Below the pieces are notes generated by a model, which was given only the letters and a program-made list of their open reading frames with translations, made no database searches and was not told the DNA's origin. Source: Carpediemonas membranifera (lineage: Eukaryota > Fornicata). From it: a stretch of 64,000 bases of DNA. Positions 35,515 through 45,882 of this stretch are shown here, in pieces. The position numbers and the translations under genes are program-made. The DNA lies in assembly GCA_019828565.1 (NCBI GenBank), contig JAHDYR010000025.1:372001-436000 (forward strand). Direction: 5' to 3'. Positions within the stretch are counted from its first letter, which is position 1; the number at the start of each line of letters is the position of its first letter.

Positions 35515-37392
35515 ATGTCGATTCTTTCTCAAATGTCCCTCTTCTGTGTTGATCCCACCAAGGGTGAAGCATCCGTCCGCCGTACTCTCTTAACAAACCC
35601 CGCTGTGCGCTTTGTGTCTTTCGTTGGCGTCGATGTCATCGGTAACTCCACTGATACGCTCGTTCCCATCGAGGTGTTTCTCTCCGACCTCCACGACGTC
35701 TTCGACGGCAAGTCCACTCTTCAGACCGACGGATCCTCCGTCGTCCTCACCGGTCTGGCCGATCTCGACGACGCCCAAGTGGACATGCATGTCGACACGA
35801 CTGTCAAGTGGTATGTCCAGTACAACCTCAACAAGAGCAAGCTCACCGACGAGATCGTGGGCACCCTCCGTGTCCCCTGCTACCTGATCCACAACGGGGT
35901 CTTCGTCGGCAGCCGCTCCCGCCTCCGCGACTCTGTCGCTGCCGCCAACCAGCAGATCCTGCCCCTCCTCGCCCAGAACCCCGAGTACTTCGGCGTCCCT
36001 GCCGGCTCCACCGTCGTCTCTGACTCGGTTACAGTCACAGTCGGCACAGAGCTCGAGGTCTGGGTCGCCACACCCGACCTCAAGGCCAACATCCCCGACA
36101 TGGACATCACCCAGAAGCTGCAGAAGAACTACTGGGCCCGGCTCCGTGGCCCCGTCCGGAACGCCATGGAAGACCTGCTCCAGCTCATGACCCGCTACGG
36201 GCTCAGCCCCGAGATGGCCCACAAGGAGGTAGGAGGTGCTGCCCCCCACCTGACTGTCTCCGGCGCCGCACAGTGCTTCGAGCAGGTTGAGATCGACTGG
36301 CTCTTCGCCGACGCCATGCAGGCTGTCGACAACGAGCTTTTCGTGTCTGCCCTGGTTGAGGACATTTTCGCGATGCACGGCCTCATCACCAACTTCCACG
36401 CCAAGCCTCTCACTGGTCTGGCCGGCAACGGCGAGCATCACCACGTCGGCTTTGCCGTCAAGGTCCGTGACCCAGATGGCCTGGTCCACTGGTCGAGCAT
36501 CATGCACCCCACCTCCGACAAGCACTTCCTGTCTGCCTTCGGCTACGCTACCGCTATCGGTATCATTGAGCACTACAACCACTTCATCGCGCCCTTCGTC
36601 GCCTCGACCACTGACGCTCTCCGTCGCCTGAAGCCCGGCTTCGAGGCCCCCGTGTCTGCCGCCGTCTCCTTCGGCTCCGATCCTGCCGTCGCTTCCCGCA
36701 ACCGCACTGTTCTCCTCGGCCGCATCTTCGCCGGCCCCGACCACCCCGCCCAGACCCGCTTCGAGCTGCGGTCGCCCTGCCCGCTGTCGAACTCCTTCCT
36801 CGTCGTCGCCTCCTTCATCGCCGCGACCCTCGACTCTCTCCAGACTCACAAGCACATGTCGGCCGAGGAGCTCCTTGCCATCCTCAACGAGCCTGCCGGT
36901 GAGACGCACAAGCAGTATCGCTGCGAGACATCCATCTTCGACATGTCCGAGGCCGACCGTGACCTCCGCTTCGGCCGGGCCCCCGGCACCGTGTGGGAGG
37001 TCCTCGCCCCGCTCGACACAATGGAGTCCCGCAAGATCTGCCCCGATATCTTCCCTGAATGGTTTATCGATTGCTTCAAGAAGTCCTCCCTCGCCATCTG
37101 GCGTCTGGAAACCATACGCGACATCCGCGAGATTCGTGGCAAGGTCCGCAAGCTGCGCCAGGCCGACGGTGTGGACAACGACACCGACAACGCCCAGTGG
37201 ATGATGATAGATGACCTCCGCAAGGAGCTAGCCGCCGAGTCTAACGAGAGCACCTCGCTCCTCACCCGCCTCCACAACGCCGTCAAGAACGAGGAGGACA
37301 GCGATGGCCATGAGTTACTGATCGCCATCAGCGACAAGTACTCGGCCCTCAAGGGCCTGCACCAGGTATACATGGACAACGTGTTCGTGTGA
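35515..37392 (+). CDS. Glutamine synthetase, type III-like
   Basis: 625 aa, longer than type I or II enzymes. The centre carries CFEQVEIDWLFADAMQ, NFHAKPLTGLAGNGEHHHVGF (substrate and ammonium region) and a C-terminal RNRTVLLGR...TRFELRSPCPLSNSFL motif, where ATP-binding Arg residues lie. A C-terminal helical extension rich in charged residues follows, as in GSIII. The reaction is glutamate + ammonia + ATP to glutamine. The first about 200 residues hold the beta-grasp. Family assignment is firm; the subclass is less so. CGATAAATG overlaps the region after the stop. Confidence 0.75.
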   Translation: MSILSQMSLFCVDPTKGEASVRRTLLTNPAVRFVSFVGVDVIGNSTDTLVPIEVFLSDLHDVFDGKSTLQTDGSSVVLTGLADLDDAQVDMHVDTTVKWYVQYNLNKSKLTDEIVGTLRVPCYLIHNGVFVGSRSRLRDSVAAANQQILPLLAQNPEYFGVPAGSTVVSDSVTVTVGTELEVWVATPDLKANIPDMDITQKLQKNYWARLRGPVRNAMEDLLQLMTRYGLSPEMAHKEVGGAAPHLTVSGAAQCFEQVEIDWLFADAMQAVDNELFVSALVEDIFAMHGLITNFHAKPLTGLAGNGEHHHVGFAVKVRDPDGLVHWSSIMHPTSDKHFLSAFGYATAIGIIEHYNHFIAPFVASTTDALRRLKPGFEAPVSAAVSFGSDPAVASRNRTVLLGRIFAGPDHPAQTRFELRSPCPLSNSFLVVASFIAATLDSLQTHKHMSAEELLAILNEPAGETHKQYRCETSIFDMSEADRDLRFGRAPGTVWEVLAPLDTMESRKICPDIFPEWFIDCFKKSSLAIWRLETIRDIREIRGKVRKLRQADGVDNDTDNAQWMMIDDLRKELAAESNESTSLLTRLHNAVKNEEDSDGHELLIAISDKYSALKGLHQVYMDNVFV

Positions 37393-37489
37393 CCAGTGCG
37401 ATAAATGATGGTCTGAGCATCTGTTACATGTGGTACATGATGTCATGTATAGATTCCTAGACGATTAGCCGCACGATTCTGGCGGAACC

Positions 37490-37627
37490 ATGGCATTTGA
37501 CGACAAGGACCTTTATTCATTCGTATCCATTCTGGCTGTGCTCATCGTGTTCATGATTGTGCTTCGCTTCGCGCTCCATAAGGACACAAATGACGATAAC
37601 GCCGAGAACACCCGCAAGGACGAGTAG
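37490..37627 (+). CDS. 45-aa single-pass membrane peptide
   Basis: ATG at 37490 opens a 45-codon frame: an acidic start (MAFDDKDLYSF), one hydrophobic helix (VSILAVLIVFMIVLRFAL) and a charged tail (HKDTNDDNAENTRKDE). It sits alone between two large genes, in a stretch of 500 bp with no other gene. Composition is convincing for a small integral membrane protein such as an accessory subunit of an ER or mitochondrion-related complex, but I recognise no family. Confidence 0.5.
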   Translation: MAFDDKDLYSFVSILAVLIVFMIVLRFALHKDTNDDNAENTRKDE

Positions 37628-37888
37628 AACGCCAATTTTCTGTATCTAATGAGCGCTGTATGTTCATTAGCTAACGGTGTAATAGAATTGTAAACAGCCG
37701 CCTCCCAGAGCCATAGATAGCCGCCCTTGCCCACAGATGCTCCCCCAAGCTCGTTCCGTGTGCTTGCCAGGCAGCAGATCTCCATCCTGCATGATCCCGT
37801 TGATTCGACTCCGGGCGCGCCCTGATTCAATCTCGCGATTCGACTTGACGCGAAGTCGTACCCATCTCATCGTCATTCCGTGTTCGGC

Positions 37889-40800
37889 ATGTCTCTTTCT
37901 CTATGGGCAGCCGGTGCAGCTGTAACAACCTATAATTTGAACTCTCTGAAGGCCCCATCGACCTCCAAGAAGGGCCGCACGCCTGTTAAGGACGAGCCCA
38001 TCGAAATGGAGCAATGGTCAAAGGATCTAACTGACATGAAGCAACGCGGCCGCATAACCCTCAGAGCGAACGCCAGTCTGCTCCTAGAAACCCCCGTTCA
38101 GGCTGGGAATGCCCACGCCTTCCTCAATTCGATCGACACAAAGACTGAACTCGCCCTCGAGAACGCCATGCTCTTCATGGCGCGCTCTCTGTTCGACGCC
38201 ATGGCCTGGAAGAACAGCATGGGCATCGGGAACTTCAGCTCCGACGCTAAGTTTGCCGAGGCTGTCTTCTGGTCCCTGCTGGCCTCCCGCCGCAGACTCC
38301 CGAGTTGTGTCAGGTCGCCGTATAGGCCGTACCTGCGGACTGCACCGCAGTTTACGGACGTTTCCGTGGCCACGTTCAACGTCCTGTGTGCTCCTGAGCT
38401 CAGCGACCACCTCTCTTCCCTCAAGGCGACTGTGCGGTCCGAGGTGCTCCAGCACATGATCCGGGCCAGATACGGGCAGTTTACGAAGACTACGTTCGAG
38501 GCTGTCCCCTATCTTGGCCAGAGCTTCGCCCAGCAACTGCCCGACTCGACCTACCTCCGTGGTATCATCGTGCGTGGCGTTAACCTGCCGCTCGTGACCA
38601 GAAACACGGTGCTCTCAGTCACCAGCGGCTTCCCGTTCACAGCGGACAACGTCGCCGAGTTCGACCCGATGGTTGGGTTGAAGACAGTGCCGTCATACAA
38701 CCCAAACTTCACGAGGGCGCACCAGGGTACCCCGTTCCTTCCCCAATACTACGTCAGCCCCGTGCTCGACACGATCATCCTCTTCACCGGTGTGAGTGAG
38801 TGTGCGTCGAACTCCCACACCGACCTGAAGATGGCCTTCCAGGACTACTTCACGGCCCCCGGCATGGGCATGAAGGCCATCAACAGCTACGCCAGCATGC
38901 TCACCAGCATCGGTCACGACTCGTCCACAGTCGAGGTCTTCTCCCGCGGCAGCATCCAGACCACGAAGGGCCGGGCAACCCTCCGCTACCAGAGGCCCGT
39001 CGTCGTCACGCACCCCCACTATCCCGCCCTGACCCTCCAGCACAGGGTCCTCGTCGGCGGGCTGAGTCGATCCGTCCTCACGGTGGCAGCCAAGTGGCAG
39101 CCAAACTCCCTCAAGCTTCTTAGCAAGCCTGAGACCAACCGTAAGACTAGGAGTCGCAGGGTCGAGGAGGAATCCATCGACGAGGCCAGGGCGAAGTACC
39201 ACGAGAGCCTCGGCCACATGTACCGCGTCATGCTCGGCGGGCTCACCACGGCTGACGTCGACACAGTCGTCCAGGCACTCGGCCTCGGGTTGAAGTTCAA
39301 GCTCAGCGAGAAGCAGGCCGAGGTGGTGACCAACCCCGGCAACATGGTCGTCATTGGACGCTCCGGGAGTGGAAAGTCCCTCTCGCTGCTGCTCAGGGTG
39401 GCGGTTCAGTACTACAAGCTGCTCGACCTCAACGACGAGAGCTTGCTCAACGCTTTCACCGTGGTGGTGTGTACCAGATCACACAACCTGCTCAGGGACC
39501 TCATCGAGCGGTGGAACACGCTGACAGACGCCATTGGCGGGCCACTCGCAAGAATGAAGACACCGCTGTACGATGAGGCGAGCGAGGGCTTCATCGAGTC
39601 CGAGGAGTCCATCCTGGAGATACTGATGCAGACGGACAACAGCCTGATGCCCGGTGCAAGTCTGAATCACCACGACTCCGGCCCCGTCTTCTGCACGACG
39701 CGGAAGCTCATCAGCCTGATCGACGAGACGCTGGACAACCCGTACTTCGATCACACGGACACGAAGAAGGTCGGCAACAGCTGGGGCCTGAGCGCCCACG
39801 GCACCGCCTCCCTCCGTCGGCAGAAAATCGAGATGATGGACGTCAACCCAGAACTCGCACTCGACGAGGACATCATCGAGGCGTTTGTCACGGGGGACGC
39901 CGACCAGGCGGACTCGTACGTCGGCATGGAGGTGTCGTTCGAGCTGTTCGCCTCTGTCGTCTACCCACTCTGCGTCTTCCACTACCGCTGCCAGCACGAG
40001 GTGAAGCCGTCCAAGGTTCCGAACCGCGAGCAGTGTAAGAACTTCGCTGGGGTGAACGTCTCGCAGGTGTACAAGGAGCTGATGTCGACTGTCTTCGGGT
40101 CCGTCACGGCACTCAGGGTCGGCATCCCGGCAGCCTCGTATATCTATGACCACCGCACGACGAACATCACCCAGCGCGACGCCGCGTATATCAGGGCCAT
40201 CGCCTTCAGCTACTCTGCACTGAAGATTGTCATGCAGCTTTACGACATCAACGACGTCATCACGTACATCTACCGCCAGATCATCTCCCATGGCTACCAC
40301 GGCACGCCTGTACACTCCTTCGTTGTCGACGAGGCCCAGGACTCCCCAATCACTCTCGTCCAGCTCCTCACGCAGGTCTGCGGCTCAAACATGGCCTCCA
40401 TCGTCGTCGCTGGCGACACGGCTCAGGCCATCGCTGACGGCATCGAGTTCCGGTTCAAGGACGTCCACGAGGCCGCCAGCAGGGTGGCAGTGGACGGCAA
40501 GCCCGTGACGATGGTCGACCTCGATGTTAACTACCGGTCGACCTCGAAGGTCTGCGAGCTGGGTAATCATTTGATTAATCTCATGAAGATCTACCCCAAG
40601 TCGATCGACATGGCCGAGGAGCTGTCATTCAAGCGGTCTGGCAGCGGTGCTGCGGTGTTCTTCGAGCACGCGTCGCACGCTGACCTCGACGACCTCCTGA
40701 GCCGCAGCAAGAGGGAACTGGCCGACGCGAAGGGCAGCATCTTCGGTGCCAAGCAGGCTGTCATCGTCCGCAGCTACGCAGATGTCCCGCCCGAGCTGGA

Positions 40801-43732
40801 GCGGAGCCTTGTGCTCACGGTGGAGGACGCCAAGGGCCTCGAGTTCGACGACATCCTGCTGTACAACTTCTTCACGAACAGCCCGATCGAGGCAGAGTGG
40901 CACTACTTCACCCTCCTCTTCGCCGATAACGGGGCGTACACGGAGGGTTTCCTCGACCGGGTCGTGTCTTATGGTAAGGACGACCTGCTCGCGACACAGG
41001 ACCACACGCGGTTCAGACTGGCGGAGGCGTTCAAGCGCGTGGAGTTCAACGCGAATCTGGGGAAGGCCAGACACATCACGCAGATGAAGGAGAACGCCGT
41101 CGAGCACATCCGCGACATGCCCGTCATCGCGCACGAGCTCAAGAGCCTCTACGTCGCCGTCACCAGGGCAAGGTCGAGGGTCTTCTTCTTCGACTCAGAC
41201 GAGGTCCGCCGCACCCCAGTCATGGCCGAGTGGGCCCGACTCGGTCTGGTCCAGCGCATCGATATGGACGAGGCGAAGGCGGACGGGCTCGCCATCAACG
41301 ACGAGGAGACCAGCGCAGCGGAGTGGGAACTCGATGCGCAGAAGTATATGGCCTCGCTGTCGTTCTCCGCGGCGATGCAGTGCTACCGTCGGGTCCCGGG
41401 CATGGAGCGCATGGTCCTCGTCTGCAAGGCCATATCCCTCGCGCGGTCGGCCATTGAGCGGAACGGTGGGGCCCTGGTGACGGATAAGTCAAGCGTGGTC
41501 TACCACAAGCTCTCTGACTTCCTCTTCCGGATCATGAACCCCACCCTCGGGCCCAGAGACACTCGCAGCCACGCCCTCGAGGCAGACTCGCTTGAGAGCA
41601 TCGTCGACGGTAAGAACCGGGATGTGGGCCCCCTCCTGACCGAGGCGGGGCAGATCTTTATGCAGCTCGGTTACAGCCGGCTCGCTGCACGGTGCCTGGC
41701 CGCGTCCCATGACTATAAGGGCGCCGCACAGGCATACATCGACATGGGCAAGCCCGAGGAGGCCGCGGAGTGTCTCATGCGCGGTAACATGCGCGAGGAC
41801 GCCATCGAGCTGCTCCTCATGAACGGACTGACCGACGAGGTATGCCGGTACGTCTACAACTGGTTCATCGCGCCGCCTGCCAGCCGCTACATGGCCAAGC
41901 AGGCCCACCTGCCGAACTACCCGAAGATCGCCCAGCTCCTCGAGCCCTTTGTGCCCGCCCTGGAGATGTTCGCGGCCTCCTCGATCCCGGTGATGGCCCA
42001 GACGCTGTGCTTCGCCATCGCCCACACCGCCCATGACCTCGTGCCCTTCTTCAACGCCCTGGTCGACTCCCCCAAGGTGGCCGAGCACCCCGCTTTCGTC
42101 GACATCATCCGTCTCGGTATCAGCCTCATCACGGGCTCCAAGCCGCACGCCCTGACCGACGTCTCCAGCTCCACCCGCATCCTCCTGGCTGCCGTCCAGG
42201 GCGTCCCCCGGCATGTCGCCCTCCCCTGCATCACGTCGCTGTGTGGCGCTCTTGCTGACTTCCCGCTGTACGGCATGTTGTTCCAATCCATCATGGACAA
42301 CGATCCCTGGGCGATCTTCGAGTCGATCATCGACTCCCCGCCGGCCAGGGTCCTTGAGAAGGGCCGGGCTGACCCTAATCTGCTCATCCGACTCGCGACT
42401 GTCTGCGATGATGTAAGAAAGTGCAAGAATGTCAGCACCGACGACCGGCTGCTGCTCGCACAGGCCCTGGTCGAGTGCAAGTGTCACCTGGGTCTGATCT
42501 TCGCCGTCGACGACGACATTACCGCCTGGATCGAGCGCTCAATCCAGGTGACGTTCGGCGGCAACCTCAAGCCCAACGTCCAAGCGCCCCGGATCACCCC
42601 CCACGACTGCGTGCTCGCCGTACAGGTCTATTGCGCCTTCTTGGCTCTGCCCCACCTCCGCCGGGAGGACTCGACGGTCACCCCGGCTATGGCGGTCGAG
42701 GCGTGTGTCAGAATCATACTCAACGACCAGCTGGTCCAGATCATGACCGCACAGAACCTCGGGATGTCTCAGTCGATGCAGATGTACGCGCTTGGCATGA
42801 TTCTCGAGCACCGCGAGCACCCCGCCGTCCAGGGCCTTGGCAAGAAGCTTGGCCTCATGTTCGCCAACGCCCTTCGTTCGTCCCTTGCACCGCTGTTTGA
42901 GGAGCTCCGCAAGCCCGACTCGCTCTCGGCCGTCAGCATCCTCCCCATCGCAAAGGCAATGTCTAACATGATCGTCTTCACCGGCAGAGACAGCCTGCTC
43001 GAGCTTGGCGGGACCGTGATGCAGTTCGCCGCGAAGACTCTCGCTGTGCACTCCCTCGAGGAGCTTGGCAACATCGCCTACGATTTGGATGACGAGGTGG
43101 CCGAGATCTCCGACGAGCTCGCGGCTGTAGCCGAGGAGGACTTCGGCGACACCGCGCCCACTGCCCTCTACGAGAAGAAGGATCGCCTCGAGGCTCGGGT
43201 AAGCAACCTCTTTGCACTGGAGGACATCTGGCGCTGGACGCGGGTCGTCGTCAATGAACCTGACTGGGAGACTTTCGAGGACCTCATGCCGTTCTTCCAG
43301 CAGTTTATTAACGAGCCGACTGCCCTGGGCCAGCTAGTCCGGGCGCTGTGCCCGGATTTCGAGCCCGACGTCGACGTCGACTATCTCGACAGCGAGGAAA
43401 ACGAGGCAATCGCAAGCCACGTCGCTACCATCCACCCGCTGCCTGGCGTCAAGGCCGCTGCCGTGCCAGAGCCCATCGCCGAGGCTGACTGCGAGTTTGA
43501 TTCTGTGCAGTTTAAGGTTACTCGCGAAGAGATGAAGCGTGAGATCAGTGCCATGGTTCTCGCGGGATGCACCGATCAGGGCTACTTCGAGTACATTGAG
43601 AGCGTCCTGGACGGCAAGCTGGAGGCCCTCATTGAGGCGACCCAGACCGAATGGGCCGAGTCTGTTAAGGAGTGCGGACTTCCGGACGATGTGAACTACA
43701 GGACGCTGTTCAGACTGTATGAGAGGTTATAA
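37889..43732 (+). CDS. TRANK1-like giant SF1 helicase/ATPase
   Basis: 1947 aa. UvrD-like ATPase core: Walker A VIGRSGSGKS (about 488-497), Walker B VDEAQD (about 813-818), QAIADG, DVNYRST (motif IV-V region), TVEDAKGLEFDDILLYNFF and LYVAVTRARSRVFFF (motif VI). The order and the KGLEF.D...YNFF motif match the TRANK1 family. The region from about 1130 onward is helical with TPR-like pairs (FMQLGYSRLAARCLAASHDYKGAAQAYIDMGKPEEAAECLMRG). The function of TRANK1 is not settled; it is a predicted DNA/RNA helicase or ATPase. ATG 37889 is the first of the frame. Confidence 0.8.
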   Translation: MSLSLWAAGAAVTTYNLNSLKAPSTSKKGRTPVKDEPIEMEQWSKDLTDMKQRGRITLRANASLLLETPVQAGNAHAFLNSIDTKTELALENAMLFMARSLFDAMAWKNSMGIGNFSSDAKFAEAVFWSLLASRRRLPSCVRSPYRPYLRTAPQFTDVSVATFNVLCAPELSDHLSSLKATVRSEVLQHMIRARYGQFTKTTFEAVPYLGQSFAQQLPDSTYLRGIIVRGVNLPLVTRNTVLSVTSGFPFTADNVAEFDPMVGLKTVPSYNPNFTRAHQGTPFLPQYYVSPVLDTIILFTGVSECASNSHTDLKMAFQDYFTAPGMGMKAINSYASMLTSIGHDSSTVEVFSRGSIQTTKGRATLRYQRPVVVTHPHYPALTLQHRVLVGGLSRSVLTVAAKWQPNSLKLLSKPETNRKTRSRRVEEESIDEARAKYHESLGHMYRVMLGGLTTADVDTVVQALGLGLKFKLSEKQAEVVTNPGNMVVIGRSGSGKSLSLLLRVAVQYYKLLDLNDESLLNAFTVVVCTRSHNLLRDLIERWNTLTDAIGGPLARMKTPLYDEASEGFIESEESILEILMQTDNSLMPGASLNHHDSGPVFCTTRKLISLIDETLDNPYFDHTDTKKVGNSWGLSAHGTASLRRQKIEMMDVNPELALDEDIIEAFVTGDADQADSYVGMEVSFELFASVVYPLCVFHYRCQHEVKPSKVPNREQCKNFAGVNVSQVYKELMSTVFGSVTALRVGIPAASYIYDHRTTNITQRDAAYIRAIAFSYSALKIVMQLYDINDVITYIYRQIISHGYHGTPVHSFVVDEAQDSPITLVQLLTQVCGSNMASIVVAGDTAQAIADGIEFRFKDVHEAASRVAVDGKPVTMVDLDVNYRSTSKVCELGNHLINLMKIYPKSIDMAEELSFKRSGSGAAVFFEHASHADLDDLLSRSKRELADAKGSIFGAKQAVIVRSYADVPPELERSLVLTVEDAKGLEFDDILLYNFFTNSPIEAEWHYFTLLFADNGAYTEGFLDRVVSYGKDDLLATQDHTRFRLAEAFKRVEFNANLGKARHITQMKENAVEHIRDMPVIAHELKSLYVAVTRARSRVFFFDSDEVRRTPVMAEWARLGLVQRIDMDEAKADGLAINDEETSAAEWELDAQKYMASLSFSAAMQCYRRVPGMERMVLVCKAISLARSAIERNGGALVTDKSSVVYHKLSDFLFRIMNPTLGPRDTRSHALEADSLESIVDGKNRDVGPLLTEAGQIFMQLGYSRLAARCLAASHDYKGAAQAYIDMGKPEEAAECLMRGNMREDAIELLLMNGLTDEVCRYVYNWFIAPPASRYMAKQAHLPNYPKIAQLLEPFVPALEMFAASSIPVMAQTLCFAIAHTAHDLVPFFNALVDSPKVAEHPAFVDIIRLGISLITGSKPHALTDVSSSTRILLAAVQGVPRHVALPCITSLCGALADFPLYGMLFQSIMDNDPWAIFESIIDSPPARVLEKGRADPNLLIRLATVCDDVRKCKNVSTDDRLLLAQALVECKCHLGLIFAVDDDITAWIERSIQVTFGGNLKPNVQAPRITPHDCVLAVQVYCAFLALPHLRREDSTVTPAMAVEACVRIILNDQLVQIMTAQNLGMSQSMQMYALGMILEHREHPAVQGLGKKLGLMFANALRSSLAPLFEELRKPDSLSAVSILPIAKAMSNMIVFTGRDSLLELGGTVMQFAAKTLAVHSLEELGNIAYDLDDEVAEISDELAAVAEEDFGDTAPTALYEKKDRLEARVSNLFALEDIWRWTRVVVNEPDWETFEDLMPFFQQFINEPTALGQLVRALCPDFEPDVDVDYLDSEENEAIASHVATIHPLPGVKAAAVPEPIAEADCEFDSVQFKVTREEMKREISAMVLAGCTDQGYFEYIESVLDGKLEALIEATQTEWAESVKECGLPDDVNYRTLFRLYERL

Positions 43733-43782
43733 AGGGCTATACGACTGTAGCAGTATCCCCGTTTACTACAGGCTTTCCCCGC

Positions 43783-45591
43783 TCACGTGAGGTAAACGTC
43801 GCACAGGGGGCACCGGGTAAGCGCCGCATCGCACGCAGCCATGCCGCACACGCCGCACTGCCTGTGCACGTGTATAGACAGCACGCCGGTGACGGTGCAT
43901 CGCTTTAGCCTGTGGTGGTTCGCACAGCTGGGTCCCACGTCGTCGTCGGTCACCGGGGCCGCGCAGATGGGGCACGTGTCGACGGGGGGCGGGGCAAGCT
44001 CCCGCCACGGCTTGACGTCCTTCAGGTACGGCGCGGACTGGGCGAGGAACACGGCTGCGTTGCCAAGCGCCATCATCTCAGCCTCAAACTGTGAGAAATC
44101 GCCCAGAGCGTCGGCCCGGACCGCAATGTGCGGGTAGAGCGCCCTGACCCTCTGCACAGCGCCATTGACCGCGGCCACCAGCTCCTCGACCGTGCCGTAG
44201 CTCCCGGCGTCCAGGGCCTCCACCGCGGCACGACATGAGGCGGCCATGGCCTCAGCGTCTGCTGGGATGTCGCTGCACAGTATAGCGCACCGCTGTCCCT
44301 CCACTGACGCGCAAGTCGGGTCCAGCCGGGTCGTGGTTACCTGGGTGACGTCCATGGCGCCCGAGGCGACGGTGTTCTCGTAAATTCGGCAGGATAAGGC
44401 ATGAACACCGTCGGGCAGGGGCAATGTGAGGTTCAGCTGGCCAAGGAAGCCGCCGTTGACTCCGTCATGCACCTCTGTATCTGATTCCAGGATCTTGCAA
44501 TATTCAGGCGGACCGCTGAAGCTGACCGCTCCACTCTGGCCATCAATAAGTGACACCACCAGCATCGGCCTGTAAGGGTACTGGGCGATGCCGACGACCT
44601 CCATGGGCGTCTGGGCTATCCCACTGTGTACCTCAAGCCCCGCGTCGAGCAGCACGTAGTGAACCCTATCGTGCACTGCCCATGCGACCCCGATGGCTGC
44701 GTCCGTCTCCACCGCGGCAGCTATTGCCGGGGTGGGTGCCCGCTTGATGGCGTGTGACTTCACTACAGTCAGCTGGGGGAGGTCACCCCTGCCAGTGTCG
44801 ATAAAGTGGATTGCATCGCGGGACCGGCCGACAATGAACTCTGACACGGCCCATAGATCGACCAGGTCGAGCTCCTGGACCTCCTCGGGGACCTCGACCG
44901 GGGTGGGTTTGGTGTTCCCGTCGACCAGAGCGAGCATCGAGACCGAGACACGGCCGTCCATGGTCAACCCGGTCATGAGCACGCCGCCCGGCGCCCTCTC
45001 CTTCCGAGCTACTGTGACTCGCCTCCTCATGGGCTGGAATAGCGACTGCAGCTTGCGGGGCATGGTGTGACCCTCGTCCCACTGCCCAGCCGACTCAGAG
45101 ATGAGTCTGGTGGTCATGTGGTCCGACTGGATGGTCACCGTGTACAATAGGCCCGTGATGGCGTGGACGACAAAGGTCGGGAGGGCGCATAGGGACGTGG
45201 GCAGCGCGAAGACGCCTCGGGTGGGCTGGTAAATACGGTTGGGCGCCATGCACGTGGAGAGGAACGCGAAACCGGGGGCCCACTTCATGTTCTCGGCGGA
45301 GTCGACGTGGACTTGGATGTCCATCAGACGACGAATGAAGTCATCGCCACATCCCACGAGCTCGAAGATGGGCGCCATAGACGCTGGTACAGCTACACTG
45401 CAGGGATGGTCTAAGGTAGGCAAGCGGCAGGCGTAGATGTTGCCGAAGTTTGAGCCCGCCAGCATCATGGAGCAGTCGTCAGTGACGCAGATGGTTTCAA
45501 GTCGAAGCGAGCCATTAATTAGTCGATTTGGAGTGCTGGTTGAAGGGGCATTCGACGATCCTCCAACGGAGCCCTTGTTGAGGTCGGCCAT
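43783..45591 (-). CDS. TFIIIC-like protein with C-terminal zinc finger (GTF3C4-type?)
   Basis: 602 aa. The first about 450 residues look like a beta-propeller (repeating beta strands, for example SMMLAGSNFGNIYACRLP). The last 65 residues hold paired CxxC motifs: CPICAAPV...SCANHHRLKRCTVTG...CGVCGMAAC...CPLC. This layout resembles the putative zinc finger of TFIIIC90/GTF3C4, which contacts Pol III. A RING or vacuolar-sorting propeller-RING protein is the main alternative. AGTAAAC follows the stop. It converges on the TRANK1-like gene. Confidence 0.45.
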   Translation of the reverse strand: MADLNKGSVGGSSNAPSTSTPNRLINGSLRLETICVTDDCSMMLAGSNFGNIYACRLPTLDHPCSVAVPASMAPIFELVGCGDDFIRRLMDIQVHVDSAENMKWAPGFAFLSTCMAPNRIYQPTRGVFALPTSLCALPTFVVHAITGLLYTVTIQSDHMTTRLISESAGQWDEGHTMPRKLQSLFQPMRRRVTVARKERAPGGVLMTGLTMDGRVSVSMLALVDGNTKPTPVEVPEEVQELDLVDLWAVSEFIVGRSRDAIHFIDTGRGDLPQLTVVKSHAIKRAPTPAIAAAVETDAAIGVAWAVHDRVHYVLLDAGLEVHSGIAQTPMEVVGIAQYPYRPMLVVSLIDGQSGAVSFSGPPEYCKILESDTEVHDGVNGGFLGQLNLTLPLPDGVHALSCRIYENTVASGAMDVTQVTTTRLDPTCASVEGQRCAILCSDIPADAEAMAASCRAAVEALDAGSYGTVEELVAAVNGAVQRVRALYPHIAVRADALGDFSQFEAEMMALGNAAVFLAQSAPYLKDVKPWRELAPPPVDTCPICAAPVTDDDVGPSCANHHRLKRCTVTGVLSIHVHRQCGVCGMAACDAALTRCPLCDVYLT

Positions 45592-45882
45592 GGATGATGT
45601 GCCAAAAACTGCGCGGCCTTGAGCTGGAGGCAGGTCGTCAATAGGCGCATATGAGTCGCTAGATGGTGCACCAGACTACAGTCTAGCCCTGGTTCTCTCA
45701 GTTCGGCACAGCTGATCCCCGCACGGTCGCCCCGCCGTCCCAGAGCTGGCCCTGCACCCACTAGACAGTGGTATGATAATATCACGGGCTAAGGGGCCAT
45801 AGCATCCCCTGATGCGACGGCAATATAGCTGAGCTCATCAACTTCATGGACAGTCGAAACGCCAAGCCACGGTTCACGCGCG

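Noticed and set aside
35590-36909. 439-codon minus-strand frame
   Set aside because: Mirror of the glutamine synthetase gene; composition typical of an antisense frame.
41489-42487. 332-codon minus-strand frame
   Set aside because: Antisense shadow of the TRANK1-like gene.
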